Shown piece by piece: positions 1 through 7,649 of a stretch of DNA of 64,000 nt (the first letter of the stretch is position 1; every line of letters begins with the position of its first letter). The DNA is from Luteibacter jiangsuensis. GTDB taxonomy: Bacteria; Pseudomonadota; Gammaproteobacteria; Xanthomonadales; Rhodanobacteraceae. Position numbers and translations under genes: made by a program. The DNA lies in assembly GCF_011742555.1 (NCBI RefSeq), contig NZ_JAAQQR010000002.1, positions 186,001 to 250,000 on the forward strand, written 5' to 3'. The notes beneath the pieces were generated by a model, which worked only from the letters and a program-made list of their open reading frames with translations, had not been told where the DNA came from and did no database searches.

Positions 1-1
1 C

Positions 2-259
2 AACATCGATTACAAGATCGACAAGGACTTCGCGGTTCTCACCGGCAACGCCTATGTGAACCAGCCGGCCAAGGGTAGCGCTCAGGGCGACAAGCTCACC
101 TACAACACGAGCGACAGCACGATGACCGGCGAGAGCAGTGGCGGAGCCCCCGTGCACATGACCTTCCAGCCGAAGAACAAGGCCCCGGGCACGCCCGCCG
201 CGTCCCCTGAGACACCGGCGAAGGACGCCGCCCCGGCCACCGACACCAAGAAGCCCTGA
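2..259 (+). CDS. lptA: LPS transport periplasmic protein LptA (C-terminal part)
   Basis: The reading frame is open from the window edge, so only about 85 C-terminal residues are present. They include a beta-jellyroll stretch ([30 protein letters not shown]) typical of the OstA/LptA fold, which bridges the periplasm and carries LPS from LptC to LptD. A low-complexity tail rich in Pro, Ala, Lys and Thr follows. lptB starts 4 bases after the stop, the usual lptA-lptB arrangement, and this supports the call more than the short sequence alone. The start and signal peptide lie outside the window. Confidence 0.85.
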   Translation, partial: NIDYKIDKDFAVLTGNAYVNQPAKGSAQGDKLTYNTSDSTMTGESSGGAPVHMTFQPKNKAPGTPAASPETPAKDAAPATDTKKP

Positions 260-263
260 TCCG

Positions 264-983
<720 letters not shown>

Positions 984-1071
984 CCTCCGGCCGGCCGGGA
1001 TAGCCGACCGACCGCTGGCCTGGGCCAGTCCCAGGGGGTAGGATGGCTCGGGAACCACAAGCGTCGAAGGC

Positions 1072-2559
1072 ATGAAACCCGGACTCCAGTTTCGCCTCCA
1101 TCAGCAGCTCACGCTGACGCCGCAATTGCAGCAGGCCATCCGCCTGTTGCAGCTGTCGCAGCTCGAGCTCGAGGCCGAACTCCGCCAGATCGCGGAAAGC
1201 AATCCGTTGCTCGAGTTCGCCGAAGATGCCGAATCGGACGCCGAAACCGACGTCAGCGAAGAAAACGACTTCGAGGCTCCCGAATTCCCTTCGCGTGAGG
1301 AATCGCCCGCCAAGTCTTCCAAGGAAGACGACGAATCCACCGCCGCCCCGTCCGAGGAACTGGCGCCCGAGTGGGACGACGACCGTTTCCAGGGCGACCC
1401 GAGCGAATACGGTGGCAGCGCCTCCCGCACGGGGGGCACGGACGAGGATGGTTTCGAGCCGCAGAACGCGGCTCCGGAAAGCCTCCAGCAGCATCTGGAA
1501 TGGCAGCTCAACCTGTCCCAGTTCTCTCCGCGCGAACATGCCATCGCCACGGCCATCATCCACGCGCTGGACGAAGACGGTTACCTCCGCGACGGCGTCG
1601 CCGCCGTGGAAGCGGCCCTTCCGGCCGAAATGGCGGCCAGCGCGGACGAGATCGACGCCGTGCGTCAGCGCGTGCAGCGCTTCGATCCCACCGGCGTCGC
1701 CAGCCTCGACCTCCGCGACTGCCTGTTCTGCCAGCTTTCCCAGTTCTCCCTCGACACACCGCACCGCGAACTCGCCATCCGCGTCGTGAACGAGGAACTC
1801 GAACTGCTTGCCCGGAACGACATCGCGAAAATCGCCCGCCGCCTGAAGGCAGCGGAGGAACACGTGACGGCCGCCGCCGCGCTCATCCGCAGCCTCGACC
1901 CGCGCCCGGGCGCGGCGCTCGACGCCACCCCCGTGGAGTACGTGGCGCCCGACGTCTACGCGCGCCGCGAGAACGGCCGCTGGCAGGTCAGTCTCAACCC
2001 CGACGCACAGCCGCGGCTCGGTCTTAACCAGCATTACTGCAACCTGATCGCCCGCGCGCGCGGCGAAGACGCCACCTGGATGAAAGGCCAGTTGCAGGAA
2101 GCCCGGTGGCTTCTGAAGAGCCTGCAGTCCCGTGCGGAAACCCTGCAGAAGGTGGCCGACGTCATCGTGCGGCGGCAGAGCGCCTTCCTCGACTACGGCC
2201 CGGAGGCGATGCATCCGTTGGTCCTGCGTGAAGTGGCGGAGGAAGTGGGCATGCACGAATCCACCATTTCGCGCGTCACCACGCGCAAGTACATGCACAC
2301 GCCCCGCGGCACCTTCGAGCTCAAGCACTTCTTCTCCAGCGGCGTGGCCACGGAGGACGGCGGCAGTGCATCCGCCACGGCCATCCAGGCCATGATTCGC
2401 AAGCTCATCACGTCCGAGGACGCACGGCGCCCCCTGTCCGACCAGGCCCTGGCGGAGGAACTGCATCGACGCGGCATTCAGGTGGCCCGACGTACCGTGG
2501 CAAAGTACCGCGAAGCGATGCGTATCCCGAGTTCCAGCGAACGCGTTCGCGCGAACTGA
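1072..2559 (+). CDS. rpoN: RNA polymerase sigma-54 factor RpoN
   Basis: Sigma-54 directs RNA polymerase to -24/-12 promoters that need an AAA+ activator. The 495-aa protein has all three family regions. The N-terminal Gln/Leu-rich activator-interacting region includes QLTLTPQLQQAIRLLQLSQL. An acidic linker follows at about residues 50-115. The core-binding and DNA-binding domain ends in the RpoN box ARRTVAKYRE (472-481). It is slightly longer than the 477-aa E. coli protein because of the acidic linker. Placement after lptB and before hpf is the classical order. Confidence 0.97.
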   Translation: MKPGLQFRLHQQLTLTPQLQQAIRLLQLSQLELEAELRQIAESNPLLEFAEDAESDAETDVSEENDFEAPEFPSREESPAKSSKEDDESTAAPSEELAPEWDDDRFQGDPSEYGGSASRTGGTDEDGFEPQNAAPESLQQHLEWQLNLSQFSPREHAIATAIIHALDEDGYLRDGVAAVEAALPAEMAASADEIDAVRQRVQRFDPTGVASLDLRDCLFCQLSQFSLDTPHRELAIRVVNEELELLARNDIAKIARRLKAAEEHVTAAAALIRSLDPRPGAALDATPVEYVAPDVYARRENGRWQVSLNPDAQPRLGLNQHYCNLIARARGEDATWMKGQLQEARWLLKSLQSRAETLQKVADVIVRRQSAFLDYGPEAMHPLVLREVAEEVGMHESTISRVTTRKYMHTPRGTFELKHFFSSGVATEDGGSASATAIQAMIRKLITSEDARRPLSDQALAEELHRRGIQVARRTVAKYREAMRIPSSSERVRAN

Positions 2560-2611
2560 CGACGCGAAGGAACCCTACCGGAGGCACGCGGTCCGAACGG
2601 TTCAAGACAAG

Positions 2612-2632
2612 GGAGCGACGCTCCGTCGCTCC
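2612..2632 (+). other. Hairpin in the rpoN-hpf gap
   Basis: A perfect 8-bp inverted repeat (GGAGCGAC / GTCGCTCC, 5-base loop) lies between rpoN and hpf. No T-run follows, so it may be an mRNA stability or processing element rather than a terminator. A strong AAGGAGG Shine-Dalgarno follows at about 2665-2671, in front of the hpf ATG. Confidence 0.4.
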
Positions 2633-2677
2633 GATCTCGCCGCCCCACGGCGGCACCCTCAGCAAGAAGGAGGCGTC

Positions 2678-3025
2678 ATGCAAATCCAGATCAGCGGCCA
2701 GCACATCCAGATCACTCCCGCCCTGCGCGAGCGTGTGGAACAACAGATCGGTCGCTTCGAACGCCTTTTCGACAACATCAAGGGCCTCGACGTCGTGCTC
2801 TCCGTCGACAAGGCGGAGCACAAGGCGGGCGGCACCCTGCACTGCGCCGGCACCCGGCTGCATGCGGACGGCATTGCCCGGCTGGAGGACGACGACAAGA
2901 AGGACACCATGTATTCCGCGATCGACGAAATGATCGAGAAGCTGGCCGGCCAGCTCAAGAAGCACAAGGAAAAGCTCAAGGATCACCACAACAGCGAGGT
3001 CCGGGAGTCCCGCGTCCCCGGCTGA
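2678..3025 (+). CDS. hpf: Ribosome hibernation promoting factor, short form
   Basis: This 115-aa protein of the HPF/YfiA family binds the 30S decoding region and promotes inactive 100S ribosomes when growth slows. Family sequence is clear: MQIQISGQHIQITPALRERV at the N-terminus, the KAEHKAGGTLHCAG strand, and the amphipathic helix AIDEMIEKLAGQLKKHKEKL. It lacks the extra C-terminal dimerisation domain of long HPF. The gene follows rpoN, as in most proteobacteria. An AAGGAGG ribosome site sits 6-7 bases before the ATG. ptsN, which often follows hpf, is absent here. Confidence 0.94.
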   Translation: MQIQISGQHIQITPALRERVEQQIGRFERLFDNIKGLDVVLSVDKAEHKAGGTLHCAGTRLHADGIARLEDDDKKDTMYSAIDEMIEKLAGQLKKHKEKLKDHHNSEVRESRVPG

Positions 3026-3065
3026 CCCAGGCAGTCCAGCCGCCCTTGATGGCACAATAGGACCC

Positions 3066-3095
3066 AGGCCGGCACGCCCCGCGTGCCGGCCTTTC
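3066..3095 (+). terminator. Strong hairpin between hpf and hprK
   Basis: A perfect 12-bp stem (AGGCCGGCACGC / GCGTGCCGGCCT, 3-base loop) is followed by TTTCCTTCC. The T-tract is weak, so it could be a partial terminator that lowers readthrough from hpf into hprK. A GTG at 3083 lies inside this stem, which argues against that codon being the hprK start. Confidence 0.6.
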
Positions 3096-3121
3096 CTTCC
3101 CAAGGGACCAAGAGCCTGTTC

Positions 3122-4072
3122 ATGGAACGGCTGACCGCCAGACAACTCTTCGACGGAGTACACGAGCGCATGGCCTTGCGTTGGGCCGCGGGCATGCGTG
3201 GGGAATCCCGTGTGCTCGAACCCAACGCGAAGCAGAGCCGGCGCCCTTCGCTCGTCGGCTACCTCAACGTGATCTACCCGAACAAGGTGCAGATCATCGG
3301 TACCGAGGAGCTGAACTACCTCGACGGCCTGGATTCGCGCCAGCGCTGGGAGGCCATCCACAAGATTGCCGCCTACCAGCCCGCCGCGCTGATCGTCACC
3401 AAGGACCAGTCCATCCCGCCCGACCTGCGCGAGGTGGCCGAGGAAACCGATACGCCGCTGTGGCAGAGCACGAAGCGCGGCCACGAGCTTCTCACCTACC
3501 TGCAATACCACCTGGCCCGCACGCTGGCGCCCCAGGTCACGCTGCACGGGGTGTTCCTCGAGGTTTTTTCCATCGGCGTGCTGATTACCGGCGAACCGGG
3601 CTCGGGCAAGAGCGAACTCGCCCTCGAACTCATCAGCCGCGGCCATCGGCTGGTGGCCGACGACGCCACCGAATTCACGCTCATCGCTCCGGACGTCATC
3701 GACGGTGCCTGTCCGGAACTCCTCCAGGACCTGCTGGAAGTGCGCGGCCTGGGCGTGCTGAACATCCGCGAGATGTTCGGCCACACGGCGGTGAAGCCTT
3801 CGAAGTACCTGCGCCTCGTGGTCCACCTGAAGCCGCTGCAGATCGGCGAGGAAGGCGACGCCATGACCCGCCTTACCGGCGATGTCAGCCGGCGCAACGT
3901 GCTCGACGTGGACGTGCCCAAGATCACCATTCCCGTCGCGCCGGGCCGCAACCTGGCCGTGCTGGTCGAGGCCGCCGTGCGCAACCATGTGCTGAAGAGC
4001 AAGGGCATCGACCCCGCGCAAACCTTCATCGACCGCCAGGCGCACCAGATGCGCCGCTTCTCCCCATGGTGA
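3122..4072 (+). CDS. hprK: HPr kinase/phosphorylase HprK
   Basis: The enzyme phosphorylates and dephosphorylates Ser46 of HPr, and that serine is present in the HPr encoded downstream. The 316-aa protein has the P-loop GEPGSGKS (157-164), the upstream HGVFLEVF segment with the catalytic His, and the HprK signature [15 protein letters not shown]. The ATG at 3122 is preferred over the in-frame GTG at 3083 because the GTG lies inside a 12-bp hairpin and homologues begin close to [10 protein letters not shown]. It is the first gene of a run of hprK, rapZ, EIIA, HPr and EI, likely co-transcribed. Confidence 0.95.
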   Translation: MERLTARQLFDGVHERMALRWAAGMRGESRVLEPNAKQSRRPSLVGYLNVIYPNKVQIIGTEELNYLDGLDSRQRWEAIHKIAAYQPAALIVTKDQSIPPDLREVAEETDTPLWQSTKRGHELLTYLQYHLARTLAPQVTLHGVFLEVFSIGVLITGEPGSGKSELALELISRGHRLVADDATEFTLIAPDVIDGACPELLQDLLEVRGLGVLNIREMFGHTAVKPSKYLRLVVHLKPLQIGEEGDAMTRLTGDVSRRNVLDVDVPKITIPVAPGRNLAVLVEAAVRNHVLKSKGIDPAQTFIDRQAHQMRRFSPW

Positions 4073-4079
4073 CCTCCCC

Positions 4080-4976
4080 GTGATCGACGAAGTCATGAGC
4101 CCCATCGTCGAGCCCGACGCCATCCACCTGGTCGTGCTTACCGGCATGTCCGGCGGCGGCAAGACCGTGGCCCTGCGTGCCCTGGAAGACCTCGAGTTCT
4201 ATTGCGTGGACAACATGCCCGCGGAACTCATCCCGCAACTGGTCGCTGCGGTGAGCCAGGGCGAACACGGTCCGCGCCGACGCATCGCCGTGGGCGTGGA
4301 CGTGCGCAACCGCCGGATCGATCTGGCGCGTATGCCGCATGTGCTGTCCGAGCTGTCCACGGCCGGCGTGCACGTGCACCTCATCTTCCTCGACAGCCGC
4401 GACGACGTGCTGATCAAGCGCTATTCGGAAACGCGCCGCCGCCACCCGCTCGCGGCCGAGAAGCTGTCGCTGGCCGATTCGATCGCGCAGGAACGGAAGC
4501 TGCTGCGGCCCCTGGTTTCCATCGCGGAAAAGGTCATCGATTCCAGCGACCTGAACGTGCACCAGTTGCGCCGTCTTTTCGCCACCGGTTACGCCGCGGC
4601 GTCCGACGGCACCACACTTCTGTTCGAGTCGTTCGCCTACCGCCGCGGCCTGCCCTCGGACGCCGACTTCGTCTTCGACGCGCGCTGCCTCCCCAATCCG
4701 CACTGGGATCCCCGCCTGCGGCCGTTCTCCGGCAAGGACCTCCCGGTGCGGGAGTTCCTCGACGCGAACCCGCTCGTGGGCGAGTACTATGACGACGTCG
4801 CACGGTGGCTCGATACCTGGCTGCCGCGCTTCGACGGTGAAGACCGGAGCTACGTCACCGTCTCGATCGGCTGCACCGGCGGACGCCATCGCTCGGTCTA
4901 CCTGGTCGAGAAGCTGGCCCAGCATTTCCGCTCGGAACGCGGCAACGTCCTTACCTTCCATCGCGAACTCGAGTGA
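4080..4976 (+). CDS. rapZ: RNase adapter protein / nucleotide-binding RapZ
   Basis: RapZ is a P-loop protein. In E. coli it targets the GlmZ small RNA for RNase E cleavage and so tunes glucosamine-6-phosphate synthesis for the envelope. Here the Walker A is GMSGGGKT near the N-terminus, followed by the family block EFYCVDNMPAEL. The C-terminal RNA/metabolite-binding half contains SIGCTGGRHRSVYL. It starts 7 bases after hprK. Two starts are possible: GTG at 4080 (298 aa) or ATG at 4095 (293 aa). Neither has a strong ribosome site. Confidence 0.95.
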   Translation: MIDEVMSPIVEPDAIHLVVLTGMSGGGKTVALRALEDLEFYCVDNMPAELIPQLVAAVSQGEHGPRRRIAVGVDVRNRRIDLARMPHVLSELSTAGVHVHLIFLDSRDDVLIKRYSETRRRHPLAAEKLSLADSIAQERKLLRPLVSIAEKVIDSSDLNVHQLRRLFATGYAAASDGTTLLFESFAYRRGLPSDADFVFDARCLPNPHWDPRLRPFSGKDLPVREFLDANPLVGEYYDDVARWLDTWLPRFDGEDRSYVTVSIGCTGGRHRSVYLVEKLAQHFRSERGNVLTFHRELE

Positions 4977-5018
4977 CATGACCCACGGATCCCACCAGCC
5001 GCAGCGAGACACCGGGCC

Positions 5019-5411
5019 ATGACCGTCGGGGTGCTCCTCATGACCCACGAGGCCGTGGGCAAGGCGCTGATTTCCGCCGCGCGCCACGTGATGCCGAAGC
5101 TGCCGCTGGACGTCGACGCCGTCGAGGTGCCGCCCAGCGCGGATCCCGACGTCATGCGCACGCTCACCGCACGGCATGCCCGTGAACTCGACCACGGCGA
5201 CGGCGTGCTGGTGCTCGCCGACCTCTACGGCGCCACACCCTGCAATATCGGCCTCTCGCTGAGCGAACTCGGCGTGCACCTGCGTTGCGTGTCCGGCCTC
5301 AACCTGCCGATGCTGCTTCGCGTACTCAACTATTCGGAAAAATCGCTTCCCGAACTGGCCGAAATCGCGGCCAGCGGCGGTCGCGGAGGGATCTTCATCG
5401 ACCATGCTTGA
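5019..5411 (+). CDS. PTS mannose-family EIIA component
   Basis: This 130-aa single-domain EIIA of the mannose family has the predicted phospho-acceptor His10 in VLLMTHEAVG. The typical LADLYGATPCN segment follows at about residues 68-78. The protein would accept phosphate from HPr. No EIIB, EIIC or EIID is present in the window, so a regulatory rather than transport role is likely, as proposed for incomplete PTS systems in Xanthomonadales and other proteobacteria. It overlaps the HPr gene by 8 bases. Confidence 0.9.
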   Translation: MTVGVLLMTHEAVGKALISAARHVMPKLPLDVDAVEVPPSADPDVMRTLTARHARELDHGDGVLVLADLYGATPCNIGLSLSELGVHLRCVSGLNLPMLLRVLNYSEKSLPELAEIAASGGRGGIFIDHA

Positions 5412-5673
5412 ACGTGACATCGTGGTATCGAACCGGCTCGGCCTGCATGCACGCGCATCGGCCAAGCTCGTGCAGCTGGTCGCGGGGTTCAAGTCGACGG
5501 TCTGGCTCGTCAGCAAGGGACGCGAGGTCAATGCGCAGAGCATCATGGGCGTCATGATGCTGGCTGCCGGCATGGGCACCTCCCTCACCGTGCGCGCCGA
5601 AGGTGAGGACGCCGAGCAGGCCGTCGCCGCCGTCGTCGATCTGTTCGACCGCAAGTTCGACGAAGGCGCCTGA
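5404..5673 (+). CDS. ptsH: Phosphocarrier protein HPr
   Basis: The 89-aa HPr relays phosphate from enzyme I to the EIIA domain. His15, phosphorylated by EI, is in the GLHARAS motif. Ser46, the HprK target, is in QSIMGVMML. Both sites are intact, so the protein can be controlled by the HprK encoded 1.3 kb upstream. It overlaps the EIIA gene by 8 bases, suggesting translational coupling. No sugar-specific permease lies nearby. Confidence 0.95.
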   Translation: MLERDIVVSNRLGLHARASAKLVQLVAGFKSTVWLVSKGREVNAQSIMGVMMLAAGMGTSLTVRAEGEDAEQAVAAVVDLFDRKFDEGA

Positions 5674-5707
5674 CCATGCCGACTCGCCTGCCGTGTAGGG
5701 AGCCTCT

Positions 5708-7456
5708 ATGAGATTGGTGCTGACCGGTACACCCGCCGCCAGGGGCATGGCCCTCGGACGGGCCCGTCTGGTCCAGCCGAGCCTGCTCATGGTCGACATG
5801 CGGATGCTCGAAGACGCCGAGGTCGGCCCGGAAATCGAGCGCCTGCACAAGGCCATCGATACCGCACGCACCGAGTTGCGCGAACTGCGCGGCAAGTTGC
5901 ACGGGGCGCTCGCCCGGGAAGTGGGCGACTTCATCGACGCGCACAGCCTCCTCCTCGACGACGAAGAACTCCTGCGCGGCCTGGACGATCTTGTCTCCGT
6001 GGGCCATTACACCGCCAGCGCCGCGCTGAAGATGCAGCGCGATCGCCTTGCGGCCGTGTTCGACACCATGAACGACCCCTACCTGAAGAGCCGGGGCGAG
6101 GACATCGACCAGGTCATCGGGCGCGTCATGTCGGCGTTGAACCAGCAGTCCAGCCGTGAGGAGCGCAAGCTTGCCGCCCGCGTGGGCGAGATCGTCGTGA
6201 GCGACACCATCGCACCGGCCGACATGGCGGGCATGGCGGGCCAGGGCATGCTCGGCGTCATTGCGAGCGCCGGCAGCATCTATTCGCACAGCGCCATTCT
6301 CGCGCGCAGTTTCAACATCCCCATGCTCGTGGGCACGCGCGATGCGCTCGCCACCATCAACGACGACGACCTCGTACTGATCGACGCGGAGCACGGCGAG
6401 GTCATCGTGCATCCCACGGCGCAGGACCTCGCGCGCTACCGGCAATGGCAGCGACAGGCCGCCGCGGAAGGTCGGCGCCTGGCCGCGCTCGCCACGGCGC
6501 CCACGCTCACGCGCGACGGCGCGCACGTGCGCCTGTACGCGAACGCGGAACTGGCCGGCGACGTCACCCTCGCCCGGTCGCGAGGCGCCGACGGCATCGG
6601 TCTCTATCGTTCCGAGTTCCTGTTCCTGCGCCAACGCGGCCTGCCTTCCGAAGACGAGCAATTCGCGGCCTACCGCGACGTCGTGCTGGGCATGGGCGGC
6701 CTGCCGGTCACCATCCGCACCCTGGACCTCGGCGCCGACAAGGCGGACGCCGCAGGGCTGGCGCTGCGCGGCGAAGACAATCCCGCGCTGGGCGTGCGGG
6801 GCATCCGCCTGTCGCTTCGCTACCCCGACATCTTCAGCGTGCAGTTGCGCGCCATCCTGCGCGCGGCCTGCTACGGCCCGGTGCGCATCCTGGTACCGAT
6901 GGTCACGCACCTCGGCGAACTCGCCGCCGTGCGCACTCTCATCAAGAGGGCTCGCGAGGATCTTTCACGGCAGGGGCAAGAGCTCCCGGAGCGCCTGGAC
7001 ATCGGTGCCATGATCGAAGTGCCGGCGGCGGCGATCGGCGTCACGTCGATCCTCGCGAAGGCCGACTTCCTCGCCATCGGCACGAACGATCTCGCGCAGT
7101 ACGTGCTGGCTGCGGACCGCAACAACGACGCGCTTGACGGCATTTACGATCCGCTGCAACCCGCGTTCCTGCGCCTCATCGCACACGTGATCGCCAGCGC
7201 CCGCCGCGCGAAGAAGCCGGTAAGCCTCTGCGGCGAAATCGCCGGCGACACCCAGTTCACCGCCCTCCTCCTTGCCATGGGCCTGGAGGAATTCAGCATG
7301 CACCCCGGCCAGTTGCTCCAGGTGCGCGACCGCCTCACCTCGCTCGACTGCGGGGCGCTCCGCCGCGCAGCGCCGCGCCTGTTCCGCGCGCACACGCGGG
7401 ACGAAGTGGAAGCACGCCTGCTCGATGTCGTGGCGAAGCAGGACGGCTGTTCCTGA
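5708..7456 (+). CDS. ptsI: Phosphoenolpyruvate-protein phosphotransferase (PTS enzyme I)
   Basis: This 582-aa enzyme I transfers phosphate from PEP to HPr. The phospho-His motif is SIYSHSAILAR with the His at about residue 194. The PEP-binding barrel carries GLYRSEFLFL, the GTNDLAQYVLAADRNN segment and the C-terminal Cys in SLCGEIAGD. It has no N-terminal GAF domain, so it is EI-type rather than the nitrogen-PTS PtsP. It ends the hprK-rapZ-EIIA-HPr-EI run and is followed by a repeat and a bidirectional terminator. Confidence 0.94.
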   Translation: MRLVLTGTPAARGMALGRARLVQPSLLMVDMRMLEDAEVGPEIERLHKAIDTARTELRELRGKLHGALAREVGDFIDAHSLLLDDEELLRGLDDLVSVGHYTASAALKMQRDRLAAVFDTMNDPYLKSRGEDIDQVIGRVMSALNQQSSREERKLAARVGEIVVSDTIAPADMAGMAGQGMLGVIASAGSIYSHSAILARSFNIPMLVGTRDALATINDDDLVLIDAEHGEVIVHPTAQDLARYRQWQRQAAAEGRRLAALATAPTLTRDGAHVRLYANAELAGDVTLARSRGADGIGLYRSEFLFLRQRGLPSEDEQFAAYRDVVLGMGGLPVTIRTLDLGADKADAAGLALRGEDNPALGVRGIRLSLRYPDIFSVQLRAILRAACYGPVRILVPMVTHLGELAAVRTLIKRAREDLSRQGQELPERLDIGAMIEVPAAAIGVTSILAKADFLAIGTNDLAQYVLAADRNNDALDGIYDPLQPAFLRLIAHVIASARRAKKPVSLCGEIAGDTQFTALLLAMGLEEFSMHPGQLLQVRDRLTSLDCGALRRAAPRLFRAHTRDEVEARLLDVVAKQDGCS

Positions 7457-7513
7457 CGTCTTCCGAATATCGAGGTCGTTTGCCCAAGCGATACCGACAA
7501 GGACGACGGCTGC

Positions 7514-7593
7514 TGTGGGAGCCGCTTCAGCGGCGATACGTGCTCGCGAGAGTGCCCGCTGCCGCGGGATCGCCGGCATAGCCGGCTCCCACA
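7514..7593. repeat. REP-like palindromic repeat, copy 1
   Basis: An ~80-bp imperfect palindrome is bounded by TGTGGGAGCCGCTTCAGCGG and its near-complement GCCGGCTCCCACA. Related copies are at 13661, 13789 (half), 15820, 20024 (diverged) and 35196. All are intergenic. This copy lies between two convergent genes, next to a terminator. Confidence 0.85.
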
Positions 7594-7600
7594 AAGAACA

Positions 7601-7634
7601 AAAAAAGGGCCGCGATTGCTCGCGGCCCTTTCTC
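7601..7634. terminator. Bidirectional terminator between ptsI and fadE
   Basis: The stem GGGCCGCG / CGCGGCCC (7607-7614 and 7621-7628, 6-base loop) has an A-run on the left and a T-run on the right. It can therefore end both the plus-strand PTS transcript and the minus-strand fadE transcript. Confidence 0.85.
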
Positions 7635-7649
7635 TCACTTCCCCGCTGA

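Noticed and set aside
3083-3121. GTG start for HprK
   Set aside because: It lies inside a 12-bp hairpin and adds 13 residues not typical of the family. ATG 3122 is used.
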